Below are positions 43,043-53,590 of a stretch of DNA of 64,000 bases, in pieces. Position numbers and translations under genes: made by a program. Under the pieces are notes generated by a model. That model did not search any database and was not told the origin of the DNA. It saw nothing but the letters and a program-made list of their open reading frames with translations. How positions within the stretch are numbered: position 1 is the first letter of the stretch; each line of letters begins with the position of its first letter. This DNA is from Pomphorhynchus laevis (lineage: Eukaryota; Acanthocephala; Palaeacanthocephala; Echinorhynchida; Pomphorhynchidae), in NCBI GenBank assembly GCA_012934845.2, contig WNNJ02001446.1:1-64000 (forward strand). The letters run 5' to 3'.

Positions 43043-43067
43043 CTCAATCCAAACGGCAACTGAAACT

Positions 43068-44733
43068 TTGACCGATCCGTCTCTAATCACCCAACATTTA
43101 GCTGATGGCTTCTTGGTACAGGCTTTGACCTCTAACAAACTGCATGACTTTAGTTGGAAGTATGTGCCGGTTGCTCATCGGTGTTGTGTTCGTCCACTCA
43201 GATTGGATGAGGTGTTGAACGAGGTTATGAAGCTCGATCCGTTTACATCTCCGGGACCAGACAATATTGCCCCTTTCCTCGTCAAATCCCTAGCGAACGT
43301 ACTGCGCAATGATTTAACTATGTTCTTCAGATACAGCTTAGACACATCTTGGATTCCTAACAGTTGAAAGTGTACAATTGTGGTGCCTATTCCCAAAAAG
43401 CATCCTGCTAGTTTTTGCGCGAACTTTCGGCCCATAAGCTTGACTAGCGTATTCTGCAAACTTCTAGAAAGAATCATTGCTAGTAGAATCAGGGATCATT
43501 TGGATCGTAATCACATATTGGTTGAATCTCAACATGGTTTCAGGATCGGACGTTCATGCCTTACTAACCTACTAACTGCGTGTGAAAAATTGGCTGATGC
43601 TCTGGGGGATGGGTTTCAGGTTCATATAGTATTCCTTGATTTTTCGAAAGATTTTGATAGGGTACCACACGACGGCATAGTGTCTTTACTGTATCACTAT
43701 GGACTTCATTCATATATTTGTGAGTGGGTCAGGCCATTTCTATCGAATTGGTCTTTCCGAGTTTGTGTGGGGGTATGTTTTTTATTTGGTGAATATTAAT
43801 TCTGGCGTACCGCAGGGATCAGTCCTTGGCCCACTGCTCTTTATAATCTTCATTAATGATATGCTACTCTGCTTATCATGCTCTCATCTAGCTTTTGCAG
43901 ACGATCTAAAGATTTGGTCGATTATTAGAAGTCCTGCTGATCGAGTATCGTTACAAAATGATCTAAACTCTATGATCAAGTGGTGCGATTCTACCGGACT
44001 ACGGTTGAGTTTTGATAAATGTGTTCTCATGCAACTAGGTCGCCCTATTGAAACTCTAAGGTACTATATTGGAGATATTGTCTGAAAGGAAGTGTCTCAT
44101 CTTAAGGATTTAGGGATTATTGTCCATCGATCCTTGAAAATAAAGTTGAACACCGACTTCTGTCTAGGTAAAACTACTAGGGCGTTATATTGTATTAAAA
44201 ATGCATTCCTCAGGTTAAGCTGTCATATGTTCAAGAGGTTATTCATCTCCATCGTCAGGCCACACTTGGAGTACTGCATTTAGGCTTGTTTCCCTGTCAC
44301 TAAGCAAGAACTATTAGAACTGGAGTCTATTCTTAGGTGCGGATCGAGGCTCTGTATTGGCTTAAGTGGTATTGACTATTATGTACGTCTAAGTCGTATT
44401 GGGATGTTGTGGGTACGTTAGAGGTTCATATCCTTGGAAATGCTATGTCTATGGCATATGTCGAATAATGTCGTGGGTTATCCCACCGATGTAATCACTA
44501 GGCGGGTAGGTAAGTTGCGGGGACATAGCAAAGTCTTGTATAAATTTGGATTTGGCAGATTACCAAAAGTGTATAGACTCTCGAGGAGAGGAATTAACAT
44601 GTGGAATTCGTTGCCTGAGGAAGTCGTTGCAGCCCCCAGTTTGAGAACGTTTAAATCACGATGCTACAAATGGATACGTGAACAATGCAGCCATTCAACA
44701 CTACCACTGGAATACCCTAATTCGTTACGTTGA
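43068..44733 (+). pseudogene. LINE family A reverse transcriptase and C-terminus
   Basis: Open pieces 43068-43367, 43380-43799, 43699-44085, 44092-44283 and 44434-44733 form one RT: SPGPDNIAPFLVKS, ANFRPISLTSVFCKLLERI, SQHGFRIGRSCLTNLL, VFLDFSKDFDRVPH (motif A, with AFD changed to DFD), GVPQGSVLGPLLF, AFADDLKIW (both catalytic Asp kept), and the C-terminal SRRGINMWNSLPEEVVAAPS. The breaks are few, so this copy is younger than the one at 23600. Confidence 0.85.
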
Positions 44734-44805
44734 TTGACTATTTGCTTTTCTTCTTCATTTTTTGGACTCTGCCTGAATAGCATTTTGGCTTTGGTATGTA
44801 TTGGA

Positions 44806-44872
44806 ATAATAATAATTATATATATTTATATATCGTATTAAATACGAAGACTTAGTTATCTGATCTGATATT
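44806..44872 (+). repeat. PLE 3' terminus, short copy
   Basis: AAATACGAAGACTTAG then TTATCTGATCTGATA, preceded by an AT run. It abuts the 3' end of the LINE. Confidence 0.65.
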
Positions 44873-45989
44873 GGAGAAAACAATGTTTTGCCTTGATCTT
44901 AGCATAACTAAGAAAGAAACCGAGTTAAAACTGAAATTATCTTTGCTTGTATAACGGAAATATTCTTTTTGAAACCAATATTTACTTTTTATATAAAAGA
45001 TGCTATATTTCGGTGATTGATCATATCAATCATATGAACAAAATCATTGGCTTTATACGGATTTTATTCAATCAACAGTCGAATCTCAAGGTAGAACGTT
45101 ATCGCCTATAGAAGAAGAAACTGACTCCCCGATAAGTCTTTTATTACAGAAGGTAATAATCGCTCGACTAGAAACAGAAGACCCCCAAAATATATATCGG
45201 AGTATGTATATATTTTGTGGTGGTGGTGATTCTACTGATATTAACTTCACTTATATTCTAGATATTTTGAATAAAGCCCTGTATTTACTTCTCCTACATT
45301 TTGGTCGTCACAAGTTTATTTCGGCACAATTTCCGTAACATATCAGTCATATGAACAAAATCATTGGCTTTGAAAGGATTTTGTTCTAATGCTGACAATA
45401 GTTATCAAATAGAGCTTTGTATAAAATAAAATTTATCTGTTGCTGTTTTGGAGAAAGAAAAGTTAAAAAAAATAAAAATGTAGATTAGTCGATAATATTT
45501 CTGAACATAATAGGATTTTTAAAACAGATATAATCTTGCAATGAGTTTAGAAGTTTCGCTGTAACACCAGAAAAATATAAAAATAAATTAGTGTTTATTG
45601 AAATCGAATTTTTAATAGCTAAGTTATATCATCATTAAGATAAAATTAAAATATCAATTTACAATATCATGAATGACATGTAAGTAAAAATAATTTCCTG
45701 AATGTCTAGCGGTTTTTCTCCTATTTTGGGTAGCAACGTCTGATGCCACAAATCGTGAAGCTTTACTTAAGCGGGTCCGTCACAGTCATTGTCCATCATC
45801 CACATGCTATTGTAGTGCTTTTTGCGGTTATATGATATGTGGAGCTCCTTGATCCATCTTAAAAATATGGATTAATAAAAATATGGTTTCTATATATTAT
45901 TTATTAATGATTTTTTTTGCACAAAATGACAGAGGTGAGTAATCTCAGGGTGGAATAACTTGCTACAGACCCTACGGAGATTTTGAATA
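44873..45989. other. unassigned, with a direct repeat
   Basis: A roughly 55-bp block with ATCATATGAACAAAATCATTGG-like sequence (core CATATGAACAAAATCATTGG) occurs at 45021-45075 and 45339-45393. A hairpin pairs CCAAAATATATA with TATATATTTTG near 45183-45221. No gene was recognised. Confidence 0.55.
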
Positions 45990-46700
45990 TTGTGAGTAGG
46001 AGACAGTTGCAGAGTACATCATAAGAAAGCATTATCAGTGTAATTAAGCTTTCCTGTACGGTACTGTATATCAAATTTAAATTGTGACAATTCCAACAGC
46101 CATCTCAATATATTGTTGTTTTTTATTTTGCTGTTGTGAACACTGAACACATAAGAAATAGGAAATCTGATCCGTAATGATCTTGAATTGTTGGATGTAC
46201 AAATAGTGTCTTCATAATCTCAAAGATTGAACGATAGCAATTGCTTCATTTTCAATGGCCGTGATTCGTTATTTTTGCAGTTTTGTCGAGAGACCTTGAA
46301 AAAGAAGGAACATGATTATCCTTTTGAGATAAACAAGCTCCAATTGATTACTCAATCGTGTCTGTTTCTATCGTGAATGGTAATTCAAAATCAATTGTTG
46401 ACGAAGAGGCCTCAGATATTCGCTCCTTCAATGTATGTACAGTCTTTAATGCAGAATAAAGTCAACTGAAACGACCAGTGGGTTCTACATTCTACTAATG
46501 AGTGTTGCCGGGTTTTCCATCACTTCGGCCTAAAGTAGTCATCTAGAAGTGACATTGTGCCTGAAAGTCTTCAATCAAAGTCCAATCTGCCAAGCAAAAC
46601 CATTTCCTATAAATGCCGTATTTCGTAAGAAATCCTTGATCGTTGTTTACTCATCACATCCCTGCACTGTCATTATACCTGCCGTATCCATTTAGGATCC
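45990..46700 (-). pseudogene. Ty3/gypsy RNase H relic
   Basis: On the minus strand LKTVHTLKERISEASSS and FELPFTIETDT with SIGACLSQKD, SFSRSLDKTAK and an AIEKEA-like block are the start of a gypsy RNase H after the RT. An IVHTxQ region is degraded. YRTGKLNYTDNA near 46060 corresponds to YRPGxxNxxADAL. Several stops are present. It is a different copy from the integrase at 47968. Confidence 0.72.
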
Positions 46701-47967
46701 AACGAGTGCAGCGACAATTCAGCAACAACCTCTGCCTAGTGTTTAAGGATGGTCCGCACAGCAATTCGATCTGGTTGAGAGCGAAAGCCTTAGACAATTA
46801 AGCAGTGTCGGAGACATCTTTATTCACCATGTCACACAAGCAACCGAAACGACCAGTGTGTACTTCATTCTACTGATGGGTGTTGTATTAGAAATGGCAT
46901 TATTGCTGTTATTGACAGCAATAAGGTTAGTGACGTTATTGCTTACAGATTGCTGTCAATGATTAACGAATGCAGATATTTAATATTTGATCCTATATGA
47001 GTTTAACAAACTTTCCATTATTTAATATTGTTACCATATGATAAATACTTATCATTACCCATTACAATTAAGTCATTATCTTTATATAATTGTGGAATAA
47101 CTAAGTAATTATTATTGAATTATTTCTTTTTATTCAAAATACCGTTGTTTAAATTATTATTACTTCTTTAATTGTTCTATAATTTGAAATAATCAAAATT
47201 GTGAATTGTTAACCTATTAATGTTATTTATAATTAATTTTATTATACAAGCTTTAATGAATTCTTTGTATAAGCTTTGTACTGTTACGTACTGTTCAAGT
47301 AAAATAAAATAAAATTTCTTTTAATGATAGTGTTGGGAAGGGAGATATAAGGACTATAAAATTCGAGATAGATGAGGGGGTTTCAGTTTTTGGAAGCTGA
47401 GTAGTGAATGCACCATTCAATGCATCATTCATGAGAAAATGCTGAAGCTGTCTGGCGGAAAATATTTTAATTTATTTAATTGTATTTGCTTATGGATCCT
47501 GGAACTGAGTTCTTATCTCTTACTTTCAATTATATGATCGTTTACAATTACGGGTTCATCATACCCTTATTTCAGCGAAAAGAATTCAAGTAGATTGTCA
47601 CAAAAGAAAGGTGTTTTGCCACTCAAACGTAGACAAAAAATCTATTGAATTTATTGTTTTGCGTATAAATGCTCTCTAAATATGTACTACTGCATTTTAG
47701 TACCTAGCCACAATTGACGATTCTGCTCTAAAGATGAAACACTCAAAATAGAGCTGTATTGTAGTGTTGAGGAGGATAAGATAGTATGACTCTAAAATTC
47801 GGAGCATGTTAGTGAACTATTAAAGATAACAGGAGTTTTATTAAACTATCTGAAATAACAATAATATAAGTTAAGAATGATATTACATTCTTTGCGGCTT
47901 AGAGATAATCGTTCAGATAGAATGGCTTTCGGTGTTGTCGCGAGTTTCGTTTGAAGATTTTTGTATC
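46701..47967. other. no gene recognised
   Basis: A CGAAACGACCAGTGTG block near 46837 echoes 46458-46473. The rest is AT-rich and may include remains of gypsy elements, but none could be read. Confidence 0.4.
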
Positions 47968-48846
47968 TTAAACTGCACTTGGAAGTTCCACATCTTCTTT
48001 ATTGTCAGCTTGTTTTTCGATATCGTCGGAACAGTTGTATACATCCGAATTATTTTGTAGGTCGTTTACATTTAGCGTCTTTTGTTGAATCTGATCAGCT
48101 ATATTCTCAGTGAGGTTATGATCTACATCTGCATCGTCATGATGTGCTAGCATTAGGGTTGACGTTCCCGAATTACGTGGATATGGCGCAAGGTGTTTAT
48201 TAGATACAGTTATTTCTACACAGTCTTGTTTACGTACCTTCGAATAATATGGATTGGCATCAACAATTTCTACCACATCTGTCGGTGAATCGTATTTGCT
48301 TTCTGTAACGTGGCGCCTGAAAATCACTGTGTTATTGTTCGATAGCCATTCTGTTGTCGTATATCTAATCGGTGACCCGCGTTGTGAGGTGCAGAATCTT
48401 TCGTGAAGAGTACAATTCGTTTCAGTGCACAGTAGCGACCGGATAGAGTGGAGAGCGCGAGGTAACGATTGTTCCCATCTGTATAATGGTAATTTGTTTG
48501 TCAACAGATCCAGCTCGATTGACTTCCACAGTGTTTGGTTGCATCGTTTGACTTGACCGTTACCACTGAGATTATAAGGCATGGAATGACCATACGCTAT
48601 TCCCAGGTTCGACAAAAACGATTTCAGATCTGCCGAAATAAATGCTGGCCCGTTATCCGAGTGAATGAAAGAAGACGTGCCGAACATATAGAATAATTGC
48701 TCGAAACATTGTATAACCGTACGAGCGGTCATGTCAGCGCACGGAAAGGCGAATGGGAAACGTGAGTACTCGTCTATCACAACGAAGAGGTAATGATTTC
48801 TAGTGACTGACGGCATCGGACCCTTAAAGTCAGCAGAGTCTTTCAA
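47968..48846 (-). pseudogene. gypsy integrase core with catalytic Glu changed to Lys
   Basis: The 292-codon frame has ADFKGPMPSV, FVVIDEYSRFPFAF (first Asp), FIHSDNGPAFIS (second Asp) and NLSGNGQVKRCNQTLWKSIE, where the family has GNGQVERxN. The catalytic Glu of the DDE triad is therefore Lys. The C-terminal SRSxLC/TNxTxHER region, KYDSPTDVVEIVDANPYY and an Asp-rich tail follow. It would insert element DNA into the host genome if active; the substitution predicts it is not. Confidence 0.85.
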
Positions 48847-49150
48847 AGGAGCGGTCTGCTTTGATTAGACGAGCATATGGAAGTTTGATGAATCGTGGTT
48901 TTAGTTTTGCACATTCTTCACATTCACTAATTATCGACTTGACATATTCAGTACTATATGGCAGATTGTAATGTCGAACGAGATGCATGAGCCTCGTCAC
49001 GCCCGGATGACAAAGCTACTTGTGAAAAATTTTCAAGGGATTTAGGCTTCGTTAAGCAATCGTGCACCGTACACGAGAGAGCATCTGCAGTTGTATTTTG
49101 AATGCCCGGGCGATATATCACATTGAATTGGAACGGAGCCAACTCGATTC
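47968..49150 (-). mobile_element. Ty3/gypsy retrotransposon fragment (RNase H end to integrase)
   Basis: The minus strand carries the RNase H end (FQFNVIYRPGIQNTTADALS, 49130-49075), the integrase zinc-binding region in another frame (HPGVTRLMHLVRHYNLP, then CEECAKLKPRF; H-H-C-C kept, about 49005-48900) and the integrase core (48846-47968). RT and protease are missing because the element is cut at 49150 by a LINE tail. No LTR was identified. Confidence 0.85.
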
Positions 49151-49154
49151 GCCA

Positions 49155-49241
49155 TCAAATAATAATACAATAATTTATTTAACGTGACAAATGCGTGCAA
49201 AATGCACGCTTACATGACCACTAACGGGTCGTTCGTTAGTG
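49155..49241 (-). mobile_element. solitary LINE family B 3' tail
   Basis: AATAATAATACAATAATTTA, AACGTGACAAATGCGTGC and GCACGCTTACATGACCACTA (plus-strand view) are the family B tail with its hairpin intact. It cuts the gypsy element and borders the PLE fragment. Confidence 0.85.
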
Positions 49242-49815
49242 ATCAACGAACGCCCGTTGTCATAGATACAACGGGCGTTCCACTTTGCCCCGTTGTATCT
49301 ATGTTGGACTCATTTAATTACGAGGCTGGTATATTTGTCTCTAATATTCTACGCTCACATGTCTTGGCTATTCCCTCTAAGGTTCTAAACAGCGTAGACT
49401 TTGTGAATCGTATCCGTACATTAGAAATTGGTGATCAAGAGTTTTGTATTTTTACACTAGACGTGAAGTCACTATTCACTAATGTACCGACCAATGAAGC
49501 AATAGACGTAGCATTGGGATTGATTCCGCCTCCTTGGTCAGAACAGCGACACCTACAAAATCTAAGATTATTTTTCGAAAAAGCTACATGCACTAACTTC
49601 ACTTTTAATGACATAATCTACAATCAGTGTTTTGGTGTAGCAATGGGGTCCCCGTTAGGCCCAGCGTTAGCTGACCTGTTTATGCAGAAATTTGAAGAGT
49701 CAGCTATTTCTCAGTACCATATAAAATCGTTGGTTTGATATAGGTATATTGATGACATTTTCGTGGTATGGCCTGATGCTAAAAATGATGCTTTAAACTT
49801 TGTCGATTTCTTAAA
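49242..49815 (+). pseudogene. Penelope-like reverse transcriptase fragment, second family
   Basis: The frame to 49738 reads LCPVVSMLDSFNYEAG, FTLDVKSLFTNVPTNEA (motif A) and GVAMGSPLGPALADLFM, followed by a stop and then RYIDDIFVVWP in the same frame. These are Penelope/Poseidon-type PLE motifs, distinct from the AT-rich PLE at 4.3-7.2 kb. The fragment is bounded by two LINE family B tails in the same minus orientation. The left edge shows short inverted duplications (49248-49303). Confidence 0.85.
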
Positions 49816-51545
49816 TAATAATACAATAATTTATTTAACGTGGCAAATGCGTGAAAAATGCACGCTTACATGACCACTAACAAACAAAAAAAGAACATCA
49901 AAAGTCACATATAATTAGTTAATTGTTGAGATGGAATTGGATTTGGCGTTTGAAGTACGGCATAGATGTTGATTGGCGGATATGAATAGGCAGTTGATTC
50001 CACAAGAGAGGAGCAGCCACAACGAAGGAGCGGAAGCCAAAAGAGGTAGAGTAGTTTGGGACATGTAAAATAAAGGAATTACGGGAACGCAGAGCACAAT
50101 ACACAGTACGAGAATTGTCGAAAAAAGGAAGGTTGATAAATGAAGGGGTATGAGAAGTTATAAGGCGGAAAACAACGAAAAGAAGATGAATTTGAACACG
50201 ACAATAAATGGTAGGTAAATCGAGAGAAACAAGATGGTGGGTGTATAATCAAAATGACGAAGACGGAGGAGAACTCGGACGGCAGCGTTGATGATGCGTT
50301 GTAAAGGAAGAGTGGATTTAGGTGAGTTGGAAAATAGACTAAGACAGTAATCAAGTCTTGAGAAAAGAAGAGAATATATGAGAGTCATACAAGAAGGGAA
50401 ATCGATCAATCTACGAACTTGACGGAGATTGCGGAGTATCAAGGTAGATGAGCATACTTTATCATTAACGAAATGTTTAAGTGAAAGTCGGTTGTCGAAA
50501 TGAAAGCTTAGGAAAACGAGATTATCAACGATAGGAAGAATTTAGAATGTAATTATACGGAAGGAGGTTCTACGCCGAAGCGTCGAGGTAGGATCCACAT
50601 AATTTTAGATTTATCAGGATTCAGAGAAAGGCGAAGGGAAGGAAGATGATTGGAAATTGAGACAAGACAGCTGGAAACAGAAACACTAAGGTCATGAATA
50701 CGATAAGCAGGTGCGTGAGCGTAGATGAGAATGTCATCAGCATATTGCATAACATGGAAGTTAAATTTATGAGAAATCGAAGACAAGTCACCGAGAAGAA
50801 GAGAGAAAAGCATAGGGCCTAATACGGAGCCTTGTGGAACACCGGTCGGGATGGATGAAGGATGGGAGAGAGAAGAGTTAGAATATACGCGAAATGTACG
50901 GTTTGATAGATATGAAGAAAACCATGATACAGTGGGTAAAGAGAAACCATAATCATGACGAAGGCGATGTAGAAGAATCGAGTGATCGACGATGTCAATA
51001 GCAGACGATAGATCAAGAGATACTATGACACTACATAATTTATGATCGCGCGAGATGAGTAAGTCATTATAAACTTTAAGACAGGCAATTTCAGTAGAGT
51101 GATTAGAGCGAAAAGCGGCTTGGAAGGGAGGAAACAAGTTAGAGGAAAAGAGATATGTATTAACTTGCTTGAGAACAAGACGTTCAAGAAGTTTAGAGAG
51201 GGTTGGGAGAAGTGAGATTGGACGGTACGAAGATGGTAGTGAGTAGTCGAGAGATTGCTTTTTGATGAGAGGACGAACAGTGGCGCATTTCCAGATGGAA
51301 GGAAATGTACGGCTACGGATGGACGAGTTGAACAATGTGGTTAGGAAGGATGAGATAGAGGAGCAGATATTTTTAAGCAAGTGAGTGGGAATTGGGTCAA
51401 AAGGAGAGGTTTTATTAGGTAATGACATCAGAACCGAAGAAACTTCATAAGACGAAACGGGAAGAAGGTGGAATAGTTCTGGGAGGGAAGTATTTAAAGA
51501 GAAGAGTGGGTACAAGGGGGCTACGGGTAGTAGGGAAAGCAAATT
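49815..51545 (-). mobile_element. L2-like LINE (family B), 5'-truncated young copy
   Basis: The 3' tail (49815-49890) is followed inland by the C-terminal coding region (50079-50442, frameshifted) and an open RT frame (50553-51542). The 5' boundary lies inside the RT near 51545. Protein identity to the split copy at 27050-33500 is very high. Confidence 0.88.
50553..51542 (-). CDS. LINE family B reverse transcriptase, open fragment
   Basis: The 329 codons without a stop include TSPFDPIPTHLLKNICSS, IWKCATVRPLIKK, YRPISLLPTLSKLLERLV, FRSNHSTEIACL, IVSLDLSSAIDIVDHS (motif A; AFD changed to AID), TGVPQGSVLGPMLF and QYADDILIYAH. The second catalytic Asp pair is intact. The first palm Asp (LDLSSA) is also present. 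It lacks the endonuclease because of 5' truncation. L2/CR1-group placement rests on LLERLVLKQ, HSTE and YADD contexts. Confidence 0.85.
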   Translation of the reverse strand: MLSLLPVAPLYPLFSLNTSLPELFHLLPVSSYEVSSVLMSLPNKTSPFDPIPTHLLKNICSSISSFLTTLFNSSIRSRTFPSIWKCATVRPLIKKQSLDYSLPSSYRPISLLPTLSKLLERLVLKQVNTYLFSSNLFPPFQAAFRSNHSTEIACLKVYNDLLISRDHKLCSVIVSLDLSSAIDIVDHSILLHRLRHDYGFSLPTVSWFSSYLSNRTFRVYSNSSLSHPSSIPTGVPQGSVLGPMLFSLLLGDLSSISHKFNFHVMQYADDILIYAHAPAYRIHDLSVSVSSCLVSISNHLPSLRLSLNPDKSKIMWILPRRFGVEPPSV

Positions 51546-51941
51546 AGATTGCTTAGTTTGTAGATAACTGTCCTTGAAAATGTTTAAATTCTTCCATGTT
51601 TACAATATATTTTACAATTTATAAACTGTCCTTGAAAACAAATTGAATTCCTTCGTTGACAGATATTGGAAACAGAGAGACGTCACTGTTATGGCCACAT
51701 ATGGTGCCTTTATAGGCATAGACACAATGGAAACAGCTTTTTGGGGAAAGGTTGTAATATACTACGAATGTAATATATTATAAATAATATTAATAATTTG
51801 TAAATATATTTACAAATGTAAATATATTACATTTGTAAATATTTACAATTGTAAATACAATTGAAATTGTACAAATTGTACAATGACTTCTGCATAATAA
51901 TTTTTGACATTAATTATATACTTTCAAAAATCTTAATACTT
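51546..51941. other. no gene recognised
   Basis: ACTGTCCTTGAAAA occurs twice (51567-51580 and 51626-51639). The rest holds TACAATTTGTAAATAT runs. Confidence 0.45.
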
Positions 51942-52250
51942 CAAATCAGCTAACTGAGTCTACGTATTTAATATAATTATAAACTAAACAAGACATAATA
52001 ATGCTAAATCAAAATTTAATAATTAAATAATAAAATAAATAATTGTTTTAAGATTTTTTATAATTTATATCAAGTTAAAATAAATAAAAATGAAATTTAA
52101 AATAAACGTCATTTTTATGAATTGACTAATAAATAACAGACGATGTATTAGAATAAGGATTAGAGGTAATCAGGAGGAACTGCTATGCTATCTTGTTTCG
52201 GTACCTATTTGTCGATCCAGCATAGCAGGATGTCATCATGTATTGTTATC
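51942..52250 (-). repeat. PLE 3' end, minus strand
   Basis: AATCAGCTAACTGAGTCTAC opens it; GAATTGACTAATAAATAACAG, GAATAAGGATTAGAGG and GGAGGAACTGCTATGCT follow. The second pseudoknot helix is kept and extended to ten pairs (CTGCTATGCT with AGCATAGCAG), while the GGCCCC helix is lost. Confidence 0.78.
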
Positions 52251-52525
52251 ACAAATTAAAATACGTTGTTTAAGTAATACGTATTTTAAGTAATACGTTT
52301 TTTTGATTCATTGTATTTCTTAATTCATTGTATTTTAGTACTTAATCACTAATTTTTAATTCTAGATGAATTCAGTTTGGAGTATTTAAACGCTGTCAAA
52401 ACTTAGGAAAAAAACATCTAGTAATAAGCAAAACAGCTAATAATTGGCGGACAACCTTTAAAAATAAGAAATAGGAAAAATTAGATTTTTGAAGCCTGAT
52501 TTATTTTTTAAGCAGTTATATAATT

Positions 52526-52850
52526 AGATCAGCTAACTGAATCTACGTATTTTGTACAAATTAAAAATAATGCTAAATAAAATAAATAATAAATAATTAT
52601 ATAAGATTTTATTTTATTTATATGAAATTAAAATTTAAAAATCAAATTTATGAATTGACTAAATAACAGACGTTGTATCAGAATATGGATTAGAGTTCAT
52701 CTTGAGGAACTGCTATGTTATCAGGTTTCGTCCCTTATTTCTCGACCCATCATAGCAGCTAGGCCAAATACATTTTAATCACGTATTTCCTCTGTTGAAA
52801 TTTGATTATCTAGTATCTTATTCTAATACAAAATATACTATTGATTTTCC
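52526..52850 (-). repeat. PLE 3' end, minus strand
   Basis: It has the same order of blocks as its neighbours and reaches the TATCTAGTATCTTATTCTAA block that adjoins the RT in full copies. CTGCTATG and CATAGCAG are kept; the other pseudoknot helix is decayed. Confidence 0.78.
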
Positions 52851-52854
52851 ATTC

Positions 52855-53590
52855 AATATATACCAATTAGAAATTAAATTTAAATTTAAAATAAAAATCA
52901 ATTTTTATGAATTGACTACTAAATAACATACGATGTATCAGAATAAGGATTAGAGGTCATCAGGAGGAACTGCTATGCTATCAGGTTTCGGCCCCTAACT
53001 TCTCTACCCAACATAGCAGCGGGGCCAAATACATGCTAATGATGTATTTCCTCTGAAATAACTATCTAGTATCTTATTCTAATACAAAGTATATTATTTA
53101 TTATCCATCCATAAAAATTTTCCGCTAATGATTAAACATTTATTTTTAATATTATTGTCTTGATTTATATATTACTATTTCTGTTTGATTATATTTTTAT
53201 AGTAATCTAGTTTAAAATATGCATCTATTAAATTATTTAAATGATTTTGAAGAAAATCAATATAATTACATATTATAGCACTCTTTAGAATTTCATTATT
53301 TAATGTATTATATTTTATATTATATGGTATGCATGAATGCTCATGCAAAAATATGTTTTTTGTAAATTTAAATATGTCATCTTTACGATATAAATTAATA
53401 GTAGTTTTAGTTAATGTTAATTTAATGTTTATATCTAGATATACACCTTCTTTATCATTAATATTGATTTTGTTAAGAATAAGGCTTTCTGGATAAATTT
53501 GTTCACTAATTGAATAAAAATTATTAGAATTAAATACACATGAATCATCAATGTATCGAAAACATATATTTCATATCTTTTTTAATTTAG
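52855..53590 (-). mobile_element. Penelope-like element 3' part including RT C-terminus
   Basis: From 52855 the 3' region with both pseudoknot helices intact (about 52962-53018) leads into the C-terminal RT coding sequence (about 53150-53580, minus strand), which matches 6680-7100 closely, including [14 protein letters not shown]-like sequence and an active-site region near 53545-53570 (YIDDSCVF-like). It is a third copy of the AT-rich PLE and is 5'-truncated. Confidence 0.8.

Larger units (their letters stand above)
40090..44805 (+). mobile_element. CR1-like LINE (family A), near full length
   Basis: The 5' UTR (40090-40382) contains a doubled TTGGACAAGATTAAACTA block and a CGAGCGAAGCGAG string that family B also carries in its 5' UTR in inverse orientation (27062-27074). 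All domains of a CR1-like LINE follow in order, interrupted by frameshifts and a few stops. The 3' end is an AATAATAATAATTATATA run near 44800, joined directly to a PLE 3' end. No target duplication was identified. Confidence 0.85.
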
